Shown in pieces: positions 6,323 to 15,712 of a stretch of DNA of 21,150 nt; the first letter of the stretch is position 1, and each line of letters opens with the position of its first letter. Both the position numbers and the translations under genes were made by a program. The DNA is from a virus. The stretch spans positions 1-21,150 of IMG/VR virus record IMGVR_UViG_3300006947_000106. One strand, 5' to 3'. The notes under the pieces were generated by a model. The model saw only the letters and a program-made list of their open reading frames with translations, did not search any database and was not told the origin of the DNA.

Positions 6323-6411
6323 AACCTCCCCCTTTAAATAACCTGTAGCTAGGATACTAATCCGAAAAGGGTGCATATGCACCCCTGCTACCCTACCTCT
6401 CGGATGCGGAT
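6323..6411 (+). promoter_or_regulatory. Intergenic region with perfect 16-bp palindrome
   Basis: The 89-nt gap before the primase-helicase contains GGGTGCATATGCACCC at 6369-6384, a perfect two-fold palindrome with no loop. It is enclosed by TCCGA at 6361-6365 and TCGGA at 6400-6404, which can pair outside it. No U-run follows, so it is not a classic terminator. It could be a dimeric repressor operator or an RNA stem controlling the downstream start, whose own Shine-Dalgarno (GCGGAT) is poor. The palindrome is certain; the role is inferred. Confidence 0.6.
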
Positions 6412-9234
6412 ATGAATACTAAATCATTTTTGCAGAGGGCTTTAGCCGACAGCGGCTCCTACTGTATTTGGGCGCATAACAAGAAGACTGATCGTATACA
6501 ACAAAAGTTTTACTCTAAGATAGATCAGTTAATAGACAAAGCGCACGAACTGAATACAGACGGATACGATTGTTACTTTGCTCTCGCAAGTTTTAAAGAA
6601 CCAACCTCACGGAAGGTTGATAACGTACACAAGTTACAGTCATTCTTTTTTGACATAGACTGTGGTGACGTTAAAGACAAAGAAGGCAAGGGGTATGCTA
6701 CGCAGGAAGAAGCGATAGTAGCCCTACAAAGTTTTTGCAAGACCGTAAAACTGCCTACACCTGTGCTTGTTAACTCTGGACGGGGTGTACACGTATACTG
6801 GCACCTGTCTGAACCTGTCGTATACGATGATTGGTTCCCAGTAGCCTCCCGTCTAAAGGCTCTAACAAAGACACACGGGTTAATCTGTGACCACTCAGTG
6901 ACTTCTGATGCGGCTAGGATATTACGTATACCCTCTACGCATAACTATAAGACTACTCCCCCTACGGAAGTAGGGTACTTCGGGAACACTACCCAAGACC
7001 TAGTTAACTTTGACACGTTTTCAGAACTGCTTGGACATGACTTGATACCAGTCCCCGAACGTATGGTGGAAGAGTTTAGTGCAGTTGTGCAGGGACTCTA
7101 TAACAATAGAGAGAACTACTTTAAAGATATCATTGCTAAGACTAGTAAGGGAGATGGCTGTGCTCAGATATCGCACGTCTTAAAGAACCCTAACGAGATT
7201 AGTGAGCCTTTGTGGTTTGACGCTGTATCTATCATCAAACACTGTGTAGATGGTGGGAGAGAAGGCGCACATAAAATATCGCGGGGGTACGATGATTACG
7301 ATCCCGACGAAACAGATAGCAAGTACGACACTACAAAACATGTTCACAGGTGTGAGACATTCAATGACAACAGGCCGGACGTGTGTACAGACTGTAAGCA
7401 CTGGGGCAAGATCGGTTCTCCTATAGTACTAGGGCAACGGATCAAAGAAGCAGACGAAGAAGATAACGTAGTAGCTATGGAAACAGGCTCTGGGGATAGT
7501 AAGGTATATACCATACCACCGTATCCTAAACCTTATTTCCGTGGTGCTACTGGTGGCGTGTACATACGCACCAAGACAGAAGATGGAGACGTAGACGAGA
7601 AGTTGGTCTATCACAATGACTTATATGTCGTTAAGCGTATACAGGATGTCGAATCTGGCGAGGGTATAGTTATGCGCCTCCACCTGCCTATAGATGGGGT
7701 CAGAGAGTTTACTGTACCACTCACAGCCGTTACTTCTAAAGAAGAGTTCCGTAAGCAAATGGCCGCACACGGGGTAGCTGTAACTAAGATGGATGATATT
7801 ATGAATTACACGACTAGGTGGGTAAACGAGTTACAAGCTACTACCGCTACTCAGCACGCCCGTAGGCAGTTTGGGTGGACTGGGGAAGACTTTAAGTCCT
7901 TTGTACTAGGGGATAAAGAAATATTTGCCGATCACATAGAGTCTAACCCTCCATCTACGCCTACCAGAGACTTGTTTCATGCCTTTGAGCCAAGCGGCAC
8001 TATGGAAGAGTGGAAAGAGATGGTTAACTTCTATAACCGAGATGGGTTTGAACTGCACCAGTACATAGTAGCTACAAGCTTCGGTTCCCCTTTGATGGCA
8101 CTGAGTCCTATAGCTTGTTCTGGATTGCATGTACACAGTACTGAATCTGGTCTAGGTAAGACTACAGCTATGTACGTAGGGGCTTCGGTGTGGGGCAAAC
8201 CTAAAGAACTAGTGATAGACAAGAATGATACGCAAAACTCTAGGATGTTACGTGGGGAGGTATACCATAACTTACCCCTCTACATTGATGAGATGACAAA
8301 CGCCAAGCCAGAAGAACTTTCAGACATGATCTACCAACTCTCTGGGGGTAGGCAGAAAAACCGTATGGCAGGTGGAGGTAATACAGAACGTGCTAGGGGA
8401 GAGCCTTGGAGTCTGCTAACAGTTACTACAGGCAACACTAGCATTATCGAAAAGGTAAGTTTAGCTAAAGCTATGCCGAAAGCAGAAGCGCAGAGGATGC
8501 TAGAAACAAAGGCTAAGAAGTTGTTTGACGAGTCAGAGACTAAGCACCTTACGGATATACATGCCCAGAACGCGGAAATACTCTACGGTCATGCAGGGAT
8601 TATATACATACAGTACGTTATAGATAACCTAGAAGAAATTAGGATACTGCTAGACAGAGTACAGAAAGCTATAGATAAAGAAGCGGGGTTGAAAGCAGAA
8701 AACCGTTTTTGGTCAGCGGGGGCAGCATGTACTATTACAGGGGCTATGATAGCTTATCGGTTAGAACTACTACCTTACTTACCCAAGAAGTTAATGAACT
8801 ATTCATTGGGCTTACTAAAAGAGAACTTACGTAGCGTAGGAGAAATGGGATCATCTGTACAGGAAACACTAAACAACTACTTACACGAGAACTGGGGTAG
8901 CATATTAAAGATACGTAGTACTGATGACTTACGTAGTACACAAGACAATGGGCTAGATGAACTGGTAATACCAGAAGTCGATCCTAGAATTCGTCTGGTG
9001 GGTAGGTACGAGACAGATACAAAGATGTTATACCTTACCCCCAAGCCATTAAAAGCATGGTGCGGTAGGCAGGATATAACCTATAGTTCGTTCTTAGCAG
9101 ATTTGATAGCACATATGGCGGCAAGGAGCATAACTATGAGACTGACTAGGGGTACCTCTACTCAGTTACCACCATCCCGTGTAGTAGCTATAGACTGCTC
9201 TAAAACTCCTTTAGACGAGCCTACCGATGCTTAA
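6412..9234 (+). CDS. PrimPol-helicase fusion (AEP primase plus DUF927-like ATPase)
   Basis: The 940-residue protein combines priming and unwinding. Residues 1-190 are an archaeo-eukaryotic-type primase domain: FFFDIDCG with catalytic Asp81 and Asp83, NSGRGVHVYWHL (121-132) with His127, and SDAARILRIPSTHNYK with Asp166 and Arg169/Arg172. Residues 255-335 form a linker with DAVSIIKHC and a Cys/His cluster (Cys314, Cys325, Cys328, His330) that may bind zinc, like a PriCT-type module. Residues 450-760 are a DUF927-like helicase: Walker A SGLGKTT at 579-585, Walker B LYIDE ending with Asp626/Glu627, and a TTGNTS sensor. The C-terminus (VSKR-like helical, 760-940) is unassigned. It follows the SSB gene and should act with it and PolA at the fork. 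The start ATG has a weak ribosome-binding site behind the palindrome. Confidence 0.9.
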   Translation: MNTKSFLQRALADSGSYCIWAHNKKTDRIQQKFYSKIDQLIDKAHELNTDGYDCYFALASFKEPTSRKVDNVHKLQSFFFDIDCGDVKDKEGKGYATQEEAIVALQSFCKTVKLPTPVLVNSGRGVHVYWHLSEPVVYDDWFPVASRLKALTKTHGLICDHSVTSDAARILRIPSTHNYKTTPPTEVGYFGNTTQDLVNFDTFSELLGHDLIPVPERMVEEFSAVVQGLYNNRENYFKDIIAKTSKGDGCAQISHVLKNPNEISEPLWFDAVSIIKHCVDGGREGAHKISRGYDDYDPDETDSKYDTTKHVHRCETFNDNRPDVCTDCKHWGKIGSPIVLGQRIKEADEEDNVVAMETGSGDSKVYTIPPYPKPYFRGATGGVYIRTKTEDGDVDEKLVYHNDLYVVKRIQDVESGEGIVMRLHLPIDGVREFTVPLTAVTSKEEFRKQMAAHGVAVTKMDDIMNYTTRWVNELQATTATQHARRQFGWTGEDFKSFVLGDKEIFADHIESNPPSTPTRDLFHAFEPSGTMEEWKEMVNFYNRDGFELHQYIVATSFGSPLMALSPIACSGLHVHSTESGLGKTTAMYVGASVWGKPKELVIDKNDTQNSRMLRGEVYHNLPLYIDEMTNAKPEELSDMIYQLSGGRQKNRMAGGGNTERARGEPWSLLTVTTGNTSIIEKVSLAKAMPKAEAQRMLETKAKKLFDESETKHLTDIHAQNAEILYGHAGIIYIQYVIDNLEEIRILLDRVQKAIDKEAGLKAENRFWSAGAACTITGAMIAYRLELLPYLPKKLMNYSLGLLKENLRSVGEMGSSVQETLNNYLHENWGSILKIRSTDDLRSTQDNGLDELVIPEVDPRIRLVGRYETDTKMLYLTPKPLKAWCGRQDITYSSFLADLIAHMAARSITMRLTRGTSTQLPPSRVVAIDCSKTPLDEPTDA

Positions 9235-9442
9235 ACTGGATGACCTAGACCCTGACGGGGTTAAGGTAATAGTGAACTGGGGCAAGATGGTAGTAGGAGC
9301 CTCAGTCTTTATACCCTGTATAAACACACAAAAAGCTATCACACAGTGCAAAAATATATTTAAGCGTAAGTGTTGGCAACTAGAGATTAGAGTTATAATA
9401 CAGGATGACAAGTTAGGAGTACGTGTCTGGCGTACACTGTAG
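9227..9442 (+). CDS. Small phage protein of unknown function (71 aa), last early gene
   Basis: The ATG at 9227 overlaps the end of the primase-helicase gene by 8 nt. The protein has an acidic start (KLDDLDPDGVKVIVNW), a hydrophobic centre (MVVGASVFIPCINTQKAI) and a C-terminal strand ending DKLGVRVWRTL. This helix-strand layout with a closing GVRVWR looks like a recurrent type of small phage protein, but I cannot name it. Two cysteines (CINT, KRKCW) are present. It ends 14 nt before the terminator stem at 9457, so it is the last gene of the + strand operon. Confidence rests on the overlap, the intact frame up to the terminator and sensible composition. Confidence 0.65.
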   Translation: MLKLDDLDPDGVKVIVNWGKMVVGASVFIPCINTQKAITQCKNIFKRKCWQLEIRVIIQDDKLGVRVWRTL

Positions 9443-9456
9443 CAGTTCACCTCTTT

Positions 9457-9493
9457 CTCCCTGTTCGTTTCCGAGGCGGCAGGGAGTTTTTTT
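9457..9493 (+). terminator. Rho-independent terminator ending the early operon
   Basis: CTCCCTG at 9457-9463 pairs with CAGGGAG at 9480-9486, followed by seven T at 9487-9493. The loop contains a secondary CCG/CGG pair (CCGAGGCGG). The T-run overlaps the stop codon of the convergent 2068-residue gene. On the - strand no U-run follows the stem, so it works mainly for + strand transcripts. Confidence 0.93.
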
Positions 9494-12400
9494 AATCGAA
9501 AAAGCCCATACTATAATTTTTCCGTTCCTCCTCTAAAACTCTTTTCATCATAGGACTAATCGTAGTTCCGTTGTGCATCTTAGCCGTTGTCCTTTGGTGT
9601 CCGTTGTAAGACCGCTTCAAAGAGTCATAGTTTATCGCGGCAGTTGGATGTTCCTTACCGAACGCCATCATTTCTTTGAAAACCGCAGCACCCTCAGGGT
9701 AATCCCCATCCCTACGAGCTTGATAGTATCTCTTCATTAACTTAGATCGTTCTTTAGTAACTGCTCCGCTAATACGTTGCTCTACGTTAGTTTGTTCTTG
9801 AGCAAACGTGTACCCTGCTGGAGGAAACCCGATCATACCTGCAAAGAAATCTCCGGCAGTAACATCATCGTATATTACATCTCCACGCCTAGTCCGCATA
9901 CCATCTTCTTTTTGGAAACGACCTATAGGGCTGTTCCTTAAAATGTTTGTAAGTCCTGCGGGCAATGCACTTTCTATACCTCGCTCTACCTCGCCATCAG
10001 AGAAGTCTTTAACAGAACGAGCACCACGTAATATAGTACTGGCTGCGGGGCCACCAAAGTAATGAAAGAAAGACTCTTCTAGAGATGGGTCTTTAGAGTA
10101 TCTGTTAGCTTCAAACAAGAGGCTATTCAACCTAACACGTTTTGAGAAATCTACTCCTAGCGCGGCTACTGCTGGCCCTTTATACCAACCTTCTCCTAAG
10201 TACTTACGTACTACAGTGTCTGAATCATCCTCGTCATCGTCTAGGGTCAAGTCTATAGCGGCGGTCACTATTCCGTAAAGAGGCATACCTGCAACACCTG
10301 CTACTAAAAGAGAAGATAGTTGAACAGCACGCACCTGCGCCCATGCTATTTTCTTCTGCCGTAACCGCTCTTCTTTTTGGGGGGCTGTTTCGTTTTTAGG
10401 GGGGTAGAACTGAAGCTCTATCGCTCTCTTGCCTGTCTTGAACATAGTGGTATACATACGCAAACCGTAGTTCTTGTACATAAACGCAACGCGGCCAGCA
10501 CCTTGTGCAGATATTCTAGAGCCTGTCTCTAGTACCGCACCACCGTTGTATTCCATAGACTTATAAAGAGCATCTTCAGAAGCCGCTAGCTCCATTTCAG
10601 TGTTACTCTTACGAGCGTCTTTAGGCTTCTTAGCTTCTTTAGCCTGCATGTCCTCCAGAGATAACTTATAAGCAGCTAGAAGAGTTACCTGACGGTTAAA
10701 TCGCTCACCCGCATTGAACATTATCGCGGAGGTAGAAGATACGGTATTTAACCCCTTCTGGAAAGCATTGCCACGATCTATCCGTCCCGACTTCTCCTTC
10801 CCAAGTTTATCTTTTATAAACTCAAACGTACTAGTATTTTCGTCCAGCCCCATAGCATCTGATATGTACGACTGCGTTAGATACGATCTTTTTGAAGCCA
10901 TAGTAATCAAGGTAGTTAGTGGCCCGTACTCCGCAACTATCTTAGGGTCTAGCCCCTCTCTTAGTGTGTAGGTAACTTCACCAAAAGTTTTAGAATCAAC
11001 GTCATTATCTTGAGCTATGTCAAAGTAACTGTCTATGTTGTTACCAGAGCTTTTCACTAGAGACATAGCTTCCGTCATTACCTTGCCCGTCTTTATATGT
11101 CCGAATTCAGCGCCTAGCATAGGGCCAACAAACAAAGGTAACTGACTAAGGTTAACAAGTGCTGATGAAGCGTTAAAGCCAATAGTGTATATAAACGCTA
11201 CTTGGTTAATGTTCTTTACATAGCCTTCTATACTTTTGAGGTCTGCCCCACTGGTAGCAAACTTAGCGCGAGCTATTAGGTCATCTCCTATAGCAGTTGT
11301 AGTATTACTAGTAGAGTTGTTTATCGACAGGTCTTGTTGAACTGTTTTTATTTCTCCTTCTATTGTGCGTATACGACTGCTGTAATCTATCCGCTTAATC
11401 TGTCGCGCTAGATCAAAGGACTTTGCCCGCATAGAATGTATAGCATCGGGGATATAGCCATCATATCCGCCTCGATTCTTAAAGGACTTAGCAAAGGCAG
11501 TGCTTGGCAGTGAGTCGATAAACAAGTTCATTATCTCGTCTTGTACCTCTGAGTCTACACCTTTACTTTCTAACGCGTTAAGTATGTCCTTTACAAAATC
11601 TCCATCAGGGGCATTCTTTCTAAAGTTACTAGCAGATAAGTCTCCTTCTGATGTCTCTATTGTATTGGTCATGGCAAGACCTCCCGACTCAACCCTCTCT
11701 CTCGCCGCAAGCATTTCAGCTTTACTCTCAAACATCTCTACAACGTAGCTATCTCTGTCGGAAGTATTACTGTCTGTAGCTACAGGAGTATAAGTTAACT
11801 TAAACTTACCTTCACGCACTAACGGAAAATAAACGTCTAGCGTTTTTTTATCGAACATCTTAGAAAATATATTATTTTTTATGTCTAGAGCCTCTGATGA
11901 ACCCTCACCAAATACCTCGTCTACACGTTTTGTAATGACACGTTTTAACTGCTCATATTGAACTTTATACACATCACGTATTTCTTTGTACTGATTACGC
12001 CCTTGGTCAGAAAGAGAATCCCATTCTCGCTTTAGTTTTTTCCAACGAGCCAGTTTATCTGGATCTTTCCCATACCGAGCCGTAGCTTCTTGTGAAGTTA
12101 GCGTAGGGTCTATTTGATAGATTGTTGCACCATAACCTAACGTACCATCTGCCTTGTCTGACGAATATATTATGTCATCTATTTTCTTCTGCTCCGCAGG
12201 GTTAGCCATAGCCCATTTAGATGCTTTTTCTACCGCTGTATTTATTATTCTTTCCGCCGCATTCATAGCCCCGCGCATTTCTTGGAGAGTTGTGTGAAGT
12301 CTATCTCCTAAATCCCCATAGCCCTTTGCTTTGGCTACGTCACCAAGTGCCTGAGTATCCAGTAACCGCAAAGCTCCAATCCTAGTAGCTATGTCATTAG

Positions 12401-15400
12401 CACTGTCACCAAGGCCGTCAAACCATCTAGCGCCATCTTCGCCAAAATCTTTCCTAAACTTGGGAGTGGGGGCAGCGAACCCCTTCTGCACAAGCCCCAT
12501 ATCTTTAAGAAGTTTCTGCACCCCATCGCGGGTTGCCATTCCGTAGGTAGAACCTGCCCCACGAGTGTCAGGGGAAGTAGCTAGAATCGCCATTATATGT
12601 TGGTCAACCACGTCTAATGCAGAGCCTGTAGTCTTAGTTCCTGACCCAATCAAAGTACGTATAAGATTAGTAACATACCTAAAGAACTTGGATAGAGAAG
12701 ATATTTTCGAGCCATCAGGATTCATACCCGCTAGCTTTTGTTGGAAAGCGGAGTTGCTAAGTACTTCGGCGACAAACTCCTTTAGGTTCTGTGCGCCATA
12801 GGCAGAGTCTAGTTGTGGCTTTACTTCATTAAAGAGGGTTGTCATCTTTTTAGTAAACGGACTAGATGGATTGTCTAATGTTGTATCTATGACAGCATGA
12901 GTTGATTCATGCAGTAACGTGTGTATGCCTACCTCACCTTCGACTAGGTTAACTGTGCCGTCAGCAGACACACTAGAAGTAGTTCCTTTTACAAACTTGA
13001 TATTGGCATCACCTATTGCTTCTGATAAGACACGCGTTATCTGCTTAATACGAGGGTCGGTAGTCGCAACACTCAAAGCCATTAACGCACCACGCAAGTC
13101 ACCTTTAACAAGCAAGGCTTTAACGTCAGGAGGCACTACACCTTCGTACCAGTTTACCGCAGCGTTAGGTAATTGAGAGTCATTATTGAGGTCTAAGCCT
13201 TGTCCTATATCCGCGATTTTGGTTTCTAAAGCCGCTACTGCTTTAGCGTCACCTATACCTGCCTCGACTTTGGCAGCTTCTTCCAACTGCTCGCGAGCTT
13301 CTTTGGTATTAGCTAGCTTAGCATCTTTTATTTTTTTATCTAAGCTAGCTTGCCTTTCATCTCTTGCTATAGCTGCTGTACCATCGTCAAGATCAGTGGT
13401 TATTGCACTATCGTCAACCACAGGTGTCGTATACTTATCTATGTACCCTTTAGTTTGTGGAGGCAATTTCGCAGGACTTTTATTCCTACCGAAGCTTGCC
13501 TTCATAGTCTTCGCTAACTCACCATTCGTTATCGATTCAGGAGCATTTTCGCCAAATTTTTCTATTAATACATCCCCGATAGGTTCGTACTTGCCTGTAA
13601 GCCCTAGACTAAGTACAAATGATTTATCGACTAGTACTACTGCGTCAGGGGACTCGACTCTAGTCCCCCCTTCGGGTGTAACAACAGGTTCGACTGAGGT
13701 TGGGGTTAGGATCTTATTTGCAGTGGCTTGTGCATCTATAGCAGCTCTATCTGCTCGACCCATAGGGGTGTTTGTATTTGTCCCAGAAGGGAGGTCTGGG
13801 TCTACACTAACGTTTGCAGGTGGTTTACCTGCTGCTAAAGCCCTCTTTTGCGCCTCGTCCGTCTCTTTTTTGTCCGCATCTACAGAGTTTACAAGTGGTT
13901 TACCTGCTTCCTTTCCGACAAGAGCCGCATTTTTTGCAGCTAACACGCGTTGCTCTTCGGCAAGAGCCGCATTTCTTTTTCTCCTTTGTTCAGCATTCGT
14001 TGTTGTCGCTAGTGAATTTCTTGGTTCCCCAGCCTCTATAGCAGCTAATTCTAATTCTTGAGCTTCTGTTAAGCTTTCTTTTTGTGTAATAGCTTCGGCA
14101 GGGGGTGGGGACACTTTGTCCATCACCTGTTTAACGGCATCGTTATAGGTCTGATCAGTGGCTATTATGTTGGTTATTTCTGTGGCTACGTTTATACCTA
14201 GCCCTTTTTTGTCCACAGCAAGCTGTATAGTCGCTACTTGTTCTTGTCTCGCTACTATATCTACTGGAGTAAGTTGTTCTCCTTTTCCGACAAAAGTATT
14301 TGTAGGGCCTTGTTTAGCACTGCCCACTCTTCCGCCGACAAATTCTTTAGCTCCGGTGGTAGCTTCTTCGGTTGTGCTGGGTGCTTGTGTAGCACCTGAA
14401 AGGCTACCTCCACCTCCTCCCTCGTCAACTTTTCCAACATTGGTTTCGTCTACTCCTCCAAGCTTCTCTTCAAATAAGCTACTAGTAGCATTTTCTTCAG
14501 CGGCTACTTCAGCGCCTACTTGTTGTTCATTGTTGAGGGGTACGTTTGCCTCGAAGGTGACAGTTCCTTCTTCGCCGAAGGGGATAGCGTCTGATTCAGC
14601 GGCTAGTCTTTTGGCTAAATCTCTAGCTCCCGCTTCATTCTTTTCAATGGCTTCACGTTGTCTAGTTTTTTCTCCGGTTACGGCATCTAAATCTGCTTCA
14701 GATACTTCTTTTTCAGTTGTAGTAGCACCGAGCCTTTCGGCTTCAACAATGGCTTTAGCAGCGGCTTCTAATTCGGCGGAAGCAGCGGTTCCTGCGCCAG
14801 TTCCTCCAGCAGTGCTAGCTTTACTACCTTTGCCACGAATTACGCCTGAAGATAGTACGTCTGCAAGGGCTTGTAGTATTGCACCTGCACCACCACCGAT
14901 TAGAGCTTCTTCTAGCACACCTGAATCGACTAACTCTTTCTCTGCGTTATAGCCTTGCTCGTTAAGGTTTTGAAGTATGGCGGCTGCACCTTCTTGTGCG
15001 CCTTCTGCTAGTCCAGTAACACCTGCATTACGCACGCGGCTAACAATACCGTCAATTGCTTTAGGGCCAAGCTTATCTAGTGTTGCCGTCAGCCCGGGAA
15101 GTTTGAATGCTTTGGACAGCCTACCAAGGGGGGTTAATTCTAAAGCTCCAATGAACGTACCTTTAACCGCAGCCATGCCGCGTTCATCTTCTGTAGCACC
15201 GTACGCACGCGCACGTTCACTTGCTTCACCAGCACCAGCACCAGCAGCGACAGCGCCTGCTAAAGGTAAGGCAGCAGCGCCAGTAAAAGCAGCGGGGGCT
15301 AATGCCGCAATAGAGCCAATGCCCGCAGATAATTTAAACGCTACTGAGTCTTCGTCTGCGCCTTTGAGCATATCTATGTCAAAGAGATCTTGTATCTTAC

Positions 15401-15698
15401 TGCGAGCTTTAAGCTCCGCCTCTTCTTCTAGGATAGTAGCCATACCCAAAGCTGATGATTCCAACATACCTGCTATGCCAGAACCAAACCCTTTAAGTAT
15501 GTCCTCACCCATATTAGAATTAGAGGCGAATGTAAACCCTTGTTCTTCTAGAGTTGGAAGTCTTTCTTTACTTACACTTGACTGATCACGTTCTCTTAAT
15601 CTTTTTACTCCAGCAAGTACTTCTGGAGAATCAGGAGCTAGATTATCAGGAATATTAGTTAAAGTAAGTCCGTCTTTAGTAGTTACAGAGTACGGCAT
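9492..15698 (-). CDS. Giant virion/ejection-type protein (2068 aa) with HExxH zinc-protease motif and LPD38-like region
   Basis: This is a very large internal or ejection-type virion protein of the polyvalent kind. Residues about 60-280 are Gly/Ala-rich and weakly hydrophobic (GSGIAGMLESSALGM, AAFTGAAALPLAGAVAAGAG), suited to membrane contact. About 290-800 is low-complexity and rich in Ala, Glu, Lys and Thr. His930-Glu-Ser-Thr-His934 in LLHESTHAV, followed by KEFVAEVLSN (Glu974/Glu978), is a gluzincin-type zinc metallopeptidase signature. A helical region follows, with MFNAGERFNRQVTLLAAY from Met1660, resembling the LPD38 large-polyvalent-protein domain. A hydrophobic stretch near 1790-1815 (SSLLVAGVAGMPLYGIV) precedes an acidic LDDDEDD. 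The ATG has AGGA upstream and lies 14 nt after the 665-residue gene. Such proteins are usually packaged and enter the cell with the DNA; the protease target is unknown. Confidence 0.85.
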   Translation of the reverse strand: MPYSVTTKDGLTLTNIPDNLAPDSPEVLAGVKRLRERDQSSVSKERLPTLEEQGFTFASNSNMGEDILKGFGSGIAGMLESSALGMATILEEEAELKARSKIQDLFDIDMLKGADEDSVAFKLSAGIGSIAALAPAAFTGAAALPLAGAVAAGAGAGEASERARAYGATEDERGMAAVKGTFIGALELTPLGRLSKAFKLPGLTATLDKLGPKAIDGIVSRVRNAGVTGLAEGAQEGAAAILQNLNEQGYNAEKELVDSGVLEEALIGGGAGAILQALADVLSSGVIRGKGSKASTAGGTGAGTAASAELEAAAKAIVEAERLGATTTEKEVSEADLDAVTGEKTRQREAIEKNEAGARDLAKRLAAESDAIPFGEEGTVTFEANVPLNNEQQVGAEVAAEENATSSLFEEKLGGVDETNVGKVDEGGGGGSLSGATQAPSTTEEATTGAKEFVGGRVGSAKQGPTNTFVGKGEQLTPVDIVARQEQVATIQLAVDKKGLGINVATEITNIIATDQTYNDAVKQVMDKVSPPPAEAITQKESLTEAQELELAAIEAGEPRNSLATTTNAEQRRKRNAALAEEQRVLAAKNAALVGKEAGKPLVNSVDADKKETDEAQKRALAAGKPPANVSVDPDLPSGTNTNTPMGRADRAAIDAQATANKILTPTSVEPVVTPEGGTRVESPDAVVLVDKSFVLSLGLTGKYEPIGDVLIEKFGENAPESITNGELAKTMKASFGRNKSPAKLPPQTKGYIDKYTTPVVDDSAITTDLDDGTAAIARDERQASLDKKIKDAKLANTKEAREQLEEAAKVEAGIGDAKAVAALETKIADIGQGLDLNNDSQLPNAAVNWYEGVVPPDVKALLVKGDLRGALMALSVATTDPRIKQITRVLSEAIGDANIKFVKGTTSSVSADGTVNLVEGEVGIHTLLHESTHAVIDTTLDNPSSPFTKKMTTLFNEVKPQLDSAYGAQNLKEFVAEVLSNSAFQQKLAGMNPDGSKISSLSKFFRYVTNLIRTLIGSGTKTTGSALDVVDQHIMAILATSPDTRGAGSTYGMATRDGVQKLLKDMGLVQKGFAAPTPKFRKDFGEDGARWFDGLGDSANDIATRIGALRLLDTQALGDVAKAKGYGDLGDRLHTTLQEMRGAMNAAERIINTAVEKASKWAMANPAEQKKIDDIIYSSDKADGTLGYGATIYQIDPTLTSQEATARYGKDPDKLARWKKLKREWDSLSDQGRNQYKEIRDVYKVQYEQLKRVITKRVDEVFGEGSSEALDIKNNIFSKMFDKKTLDVYFPLVREGKFKLTYTPVATDSNTSDRDSYVVEMFESKAEMLAARERVESGGLAMTNTIETSEGDLSASNFRKNAPDGDFVKDILNALESKGVDSEVQDEIMNLFIDSLPSTAFAKSFKNRGGYDGYIPDAIHSMRAKSFDLARQIKRIDYSSRIRTIEGEIKTVQQDLSINNSTSNTTTAIGDDLIARAKFATSGADLKSIEGYVKNINQVAFIYTIGFNASSALVNLSQLPLFVGPMLGAEFGHIKTGKVMTEAMSLVKSSGNNIDSYFDIAQDNDVDSKTFGEVTYTLREGLDPKIVAEYGPLTTLITMASKRSYLTQSYISDAMGLDENTSTFEFIKDKLGKEKSGRIDRGNAFQKGLNTVSSTSAIMFNAGERFNRQVTLLAAYKLSLEDMQAKEAKKPKDARKSNTEMELAASEDALYKSMEYNGGAVLETGSRISAQGAGRVAFMYKNYGLRMYTTMFKTGKRAIELQFYPPKNETAPQKEERLRQKKIAWAQVRAVQLSSLLVAGVAGMPLYGIVTAAIDLTLDDDEDDSDTVVRKYLGEGWYKGPAVAALGVDFSKRVRLNSLLFEANRYSKDPSLEESFFHYFGGPAASTILRGARSVKDFSDGEVERGIESALPAGLTNILRNSPIGRFQKEDGMRTRRGDVIYDDVTAGDFFAGMIGFPPAGYTFAQEQTNVEQRISGAVTKERSKLMKRYYQARRDGDYPEGAAVFKEMMAFGKEHPTAAINYDSLKRSYNGHQRTTAKMHNGTTISPMMKRVLEEERKNYSMGFFD

Positions 15699-15712
15699 GT
15701 ACTAATCCTTGT

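Noticed and set aside
9457-9486. Bidirectional terminator
   Set aside because: The stem would form in both directions, but the - strand sequence after it lacks a U-run.
13186-15585. Long + strand open frames opposite the giant virion gene (13186-14061, 14158-14952, 14977-15585)
   Set aside because: They are Ser/Ala/Pro-rich mirror readings of a low-complexity Ala/Glu/Gly/Thr region on the other strand; no ribosome-binding sites or domain features.
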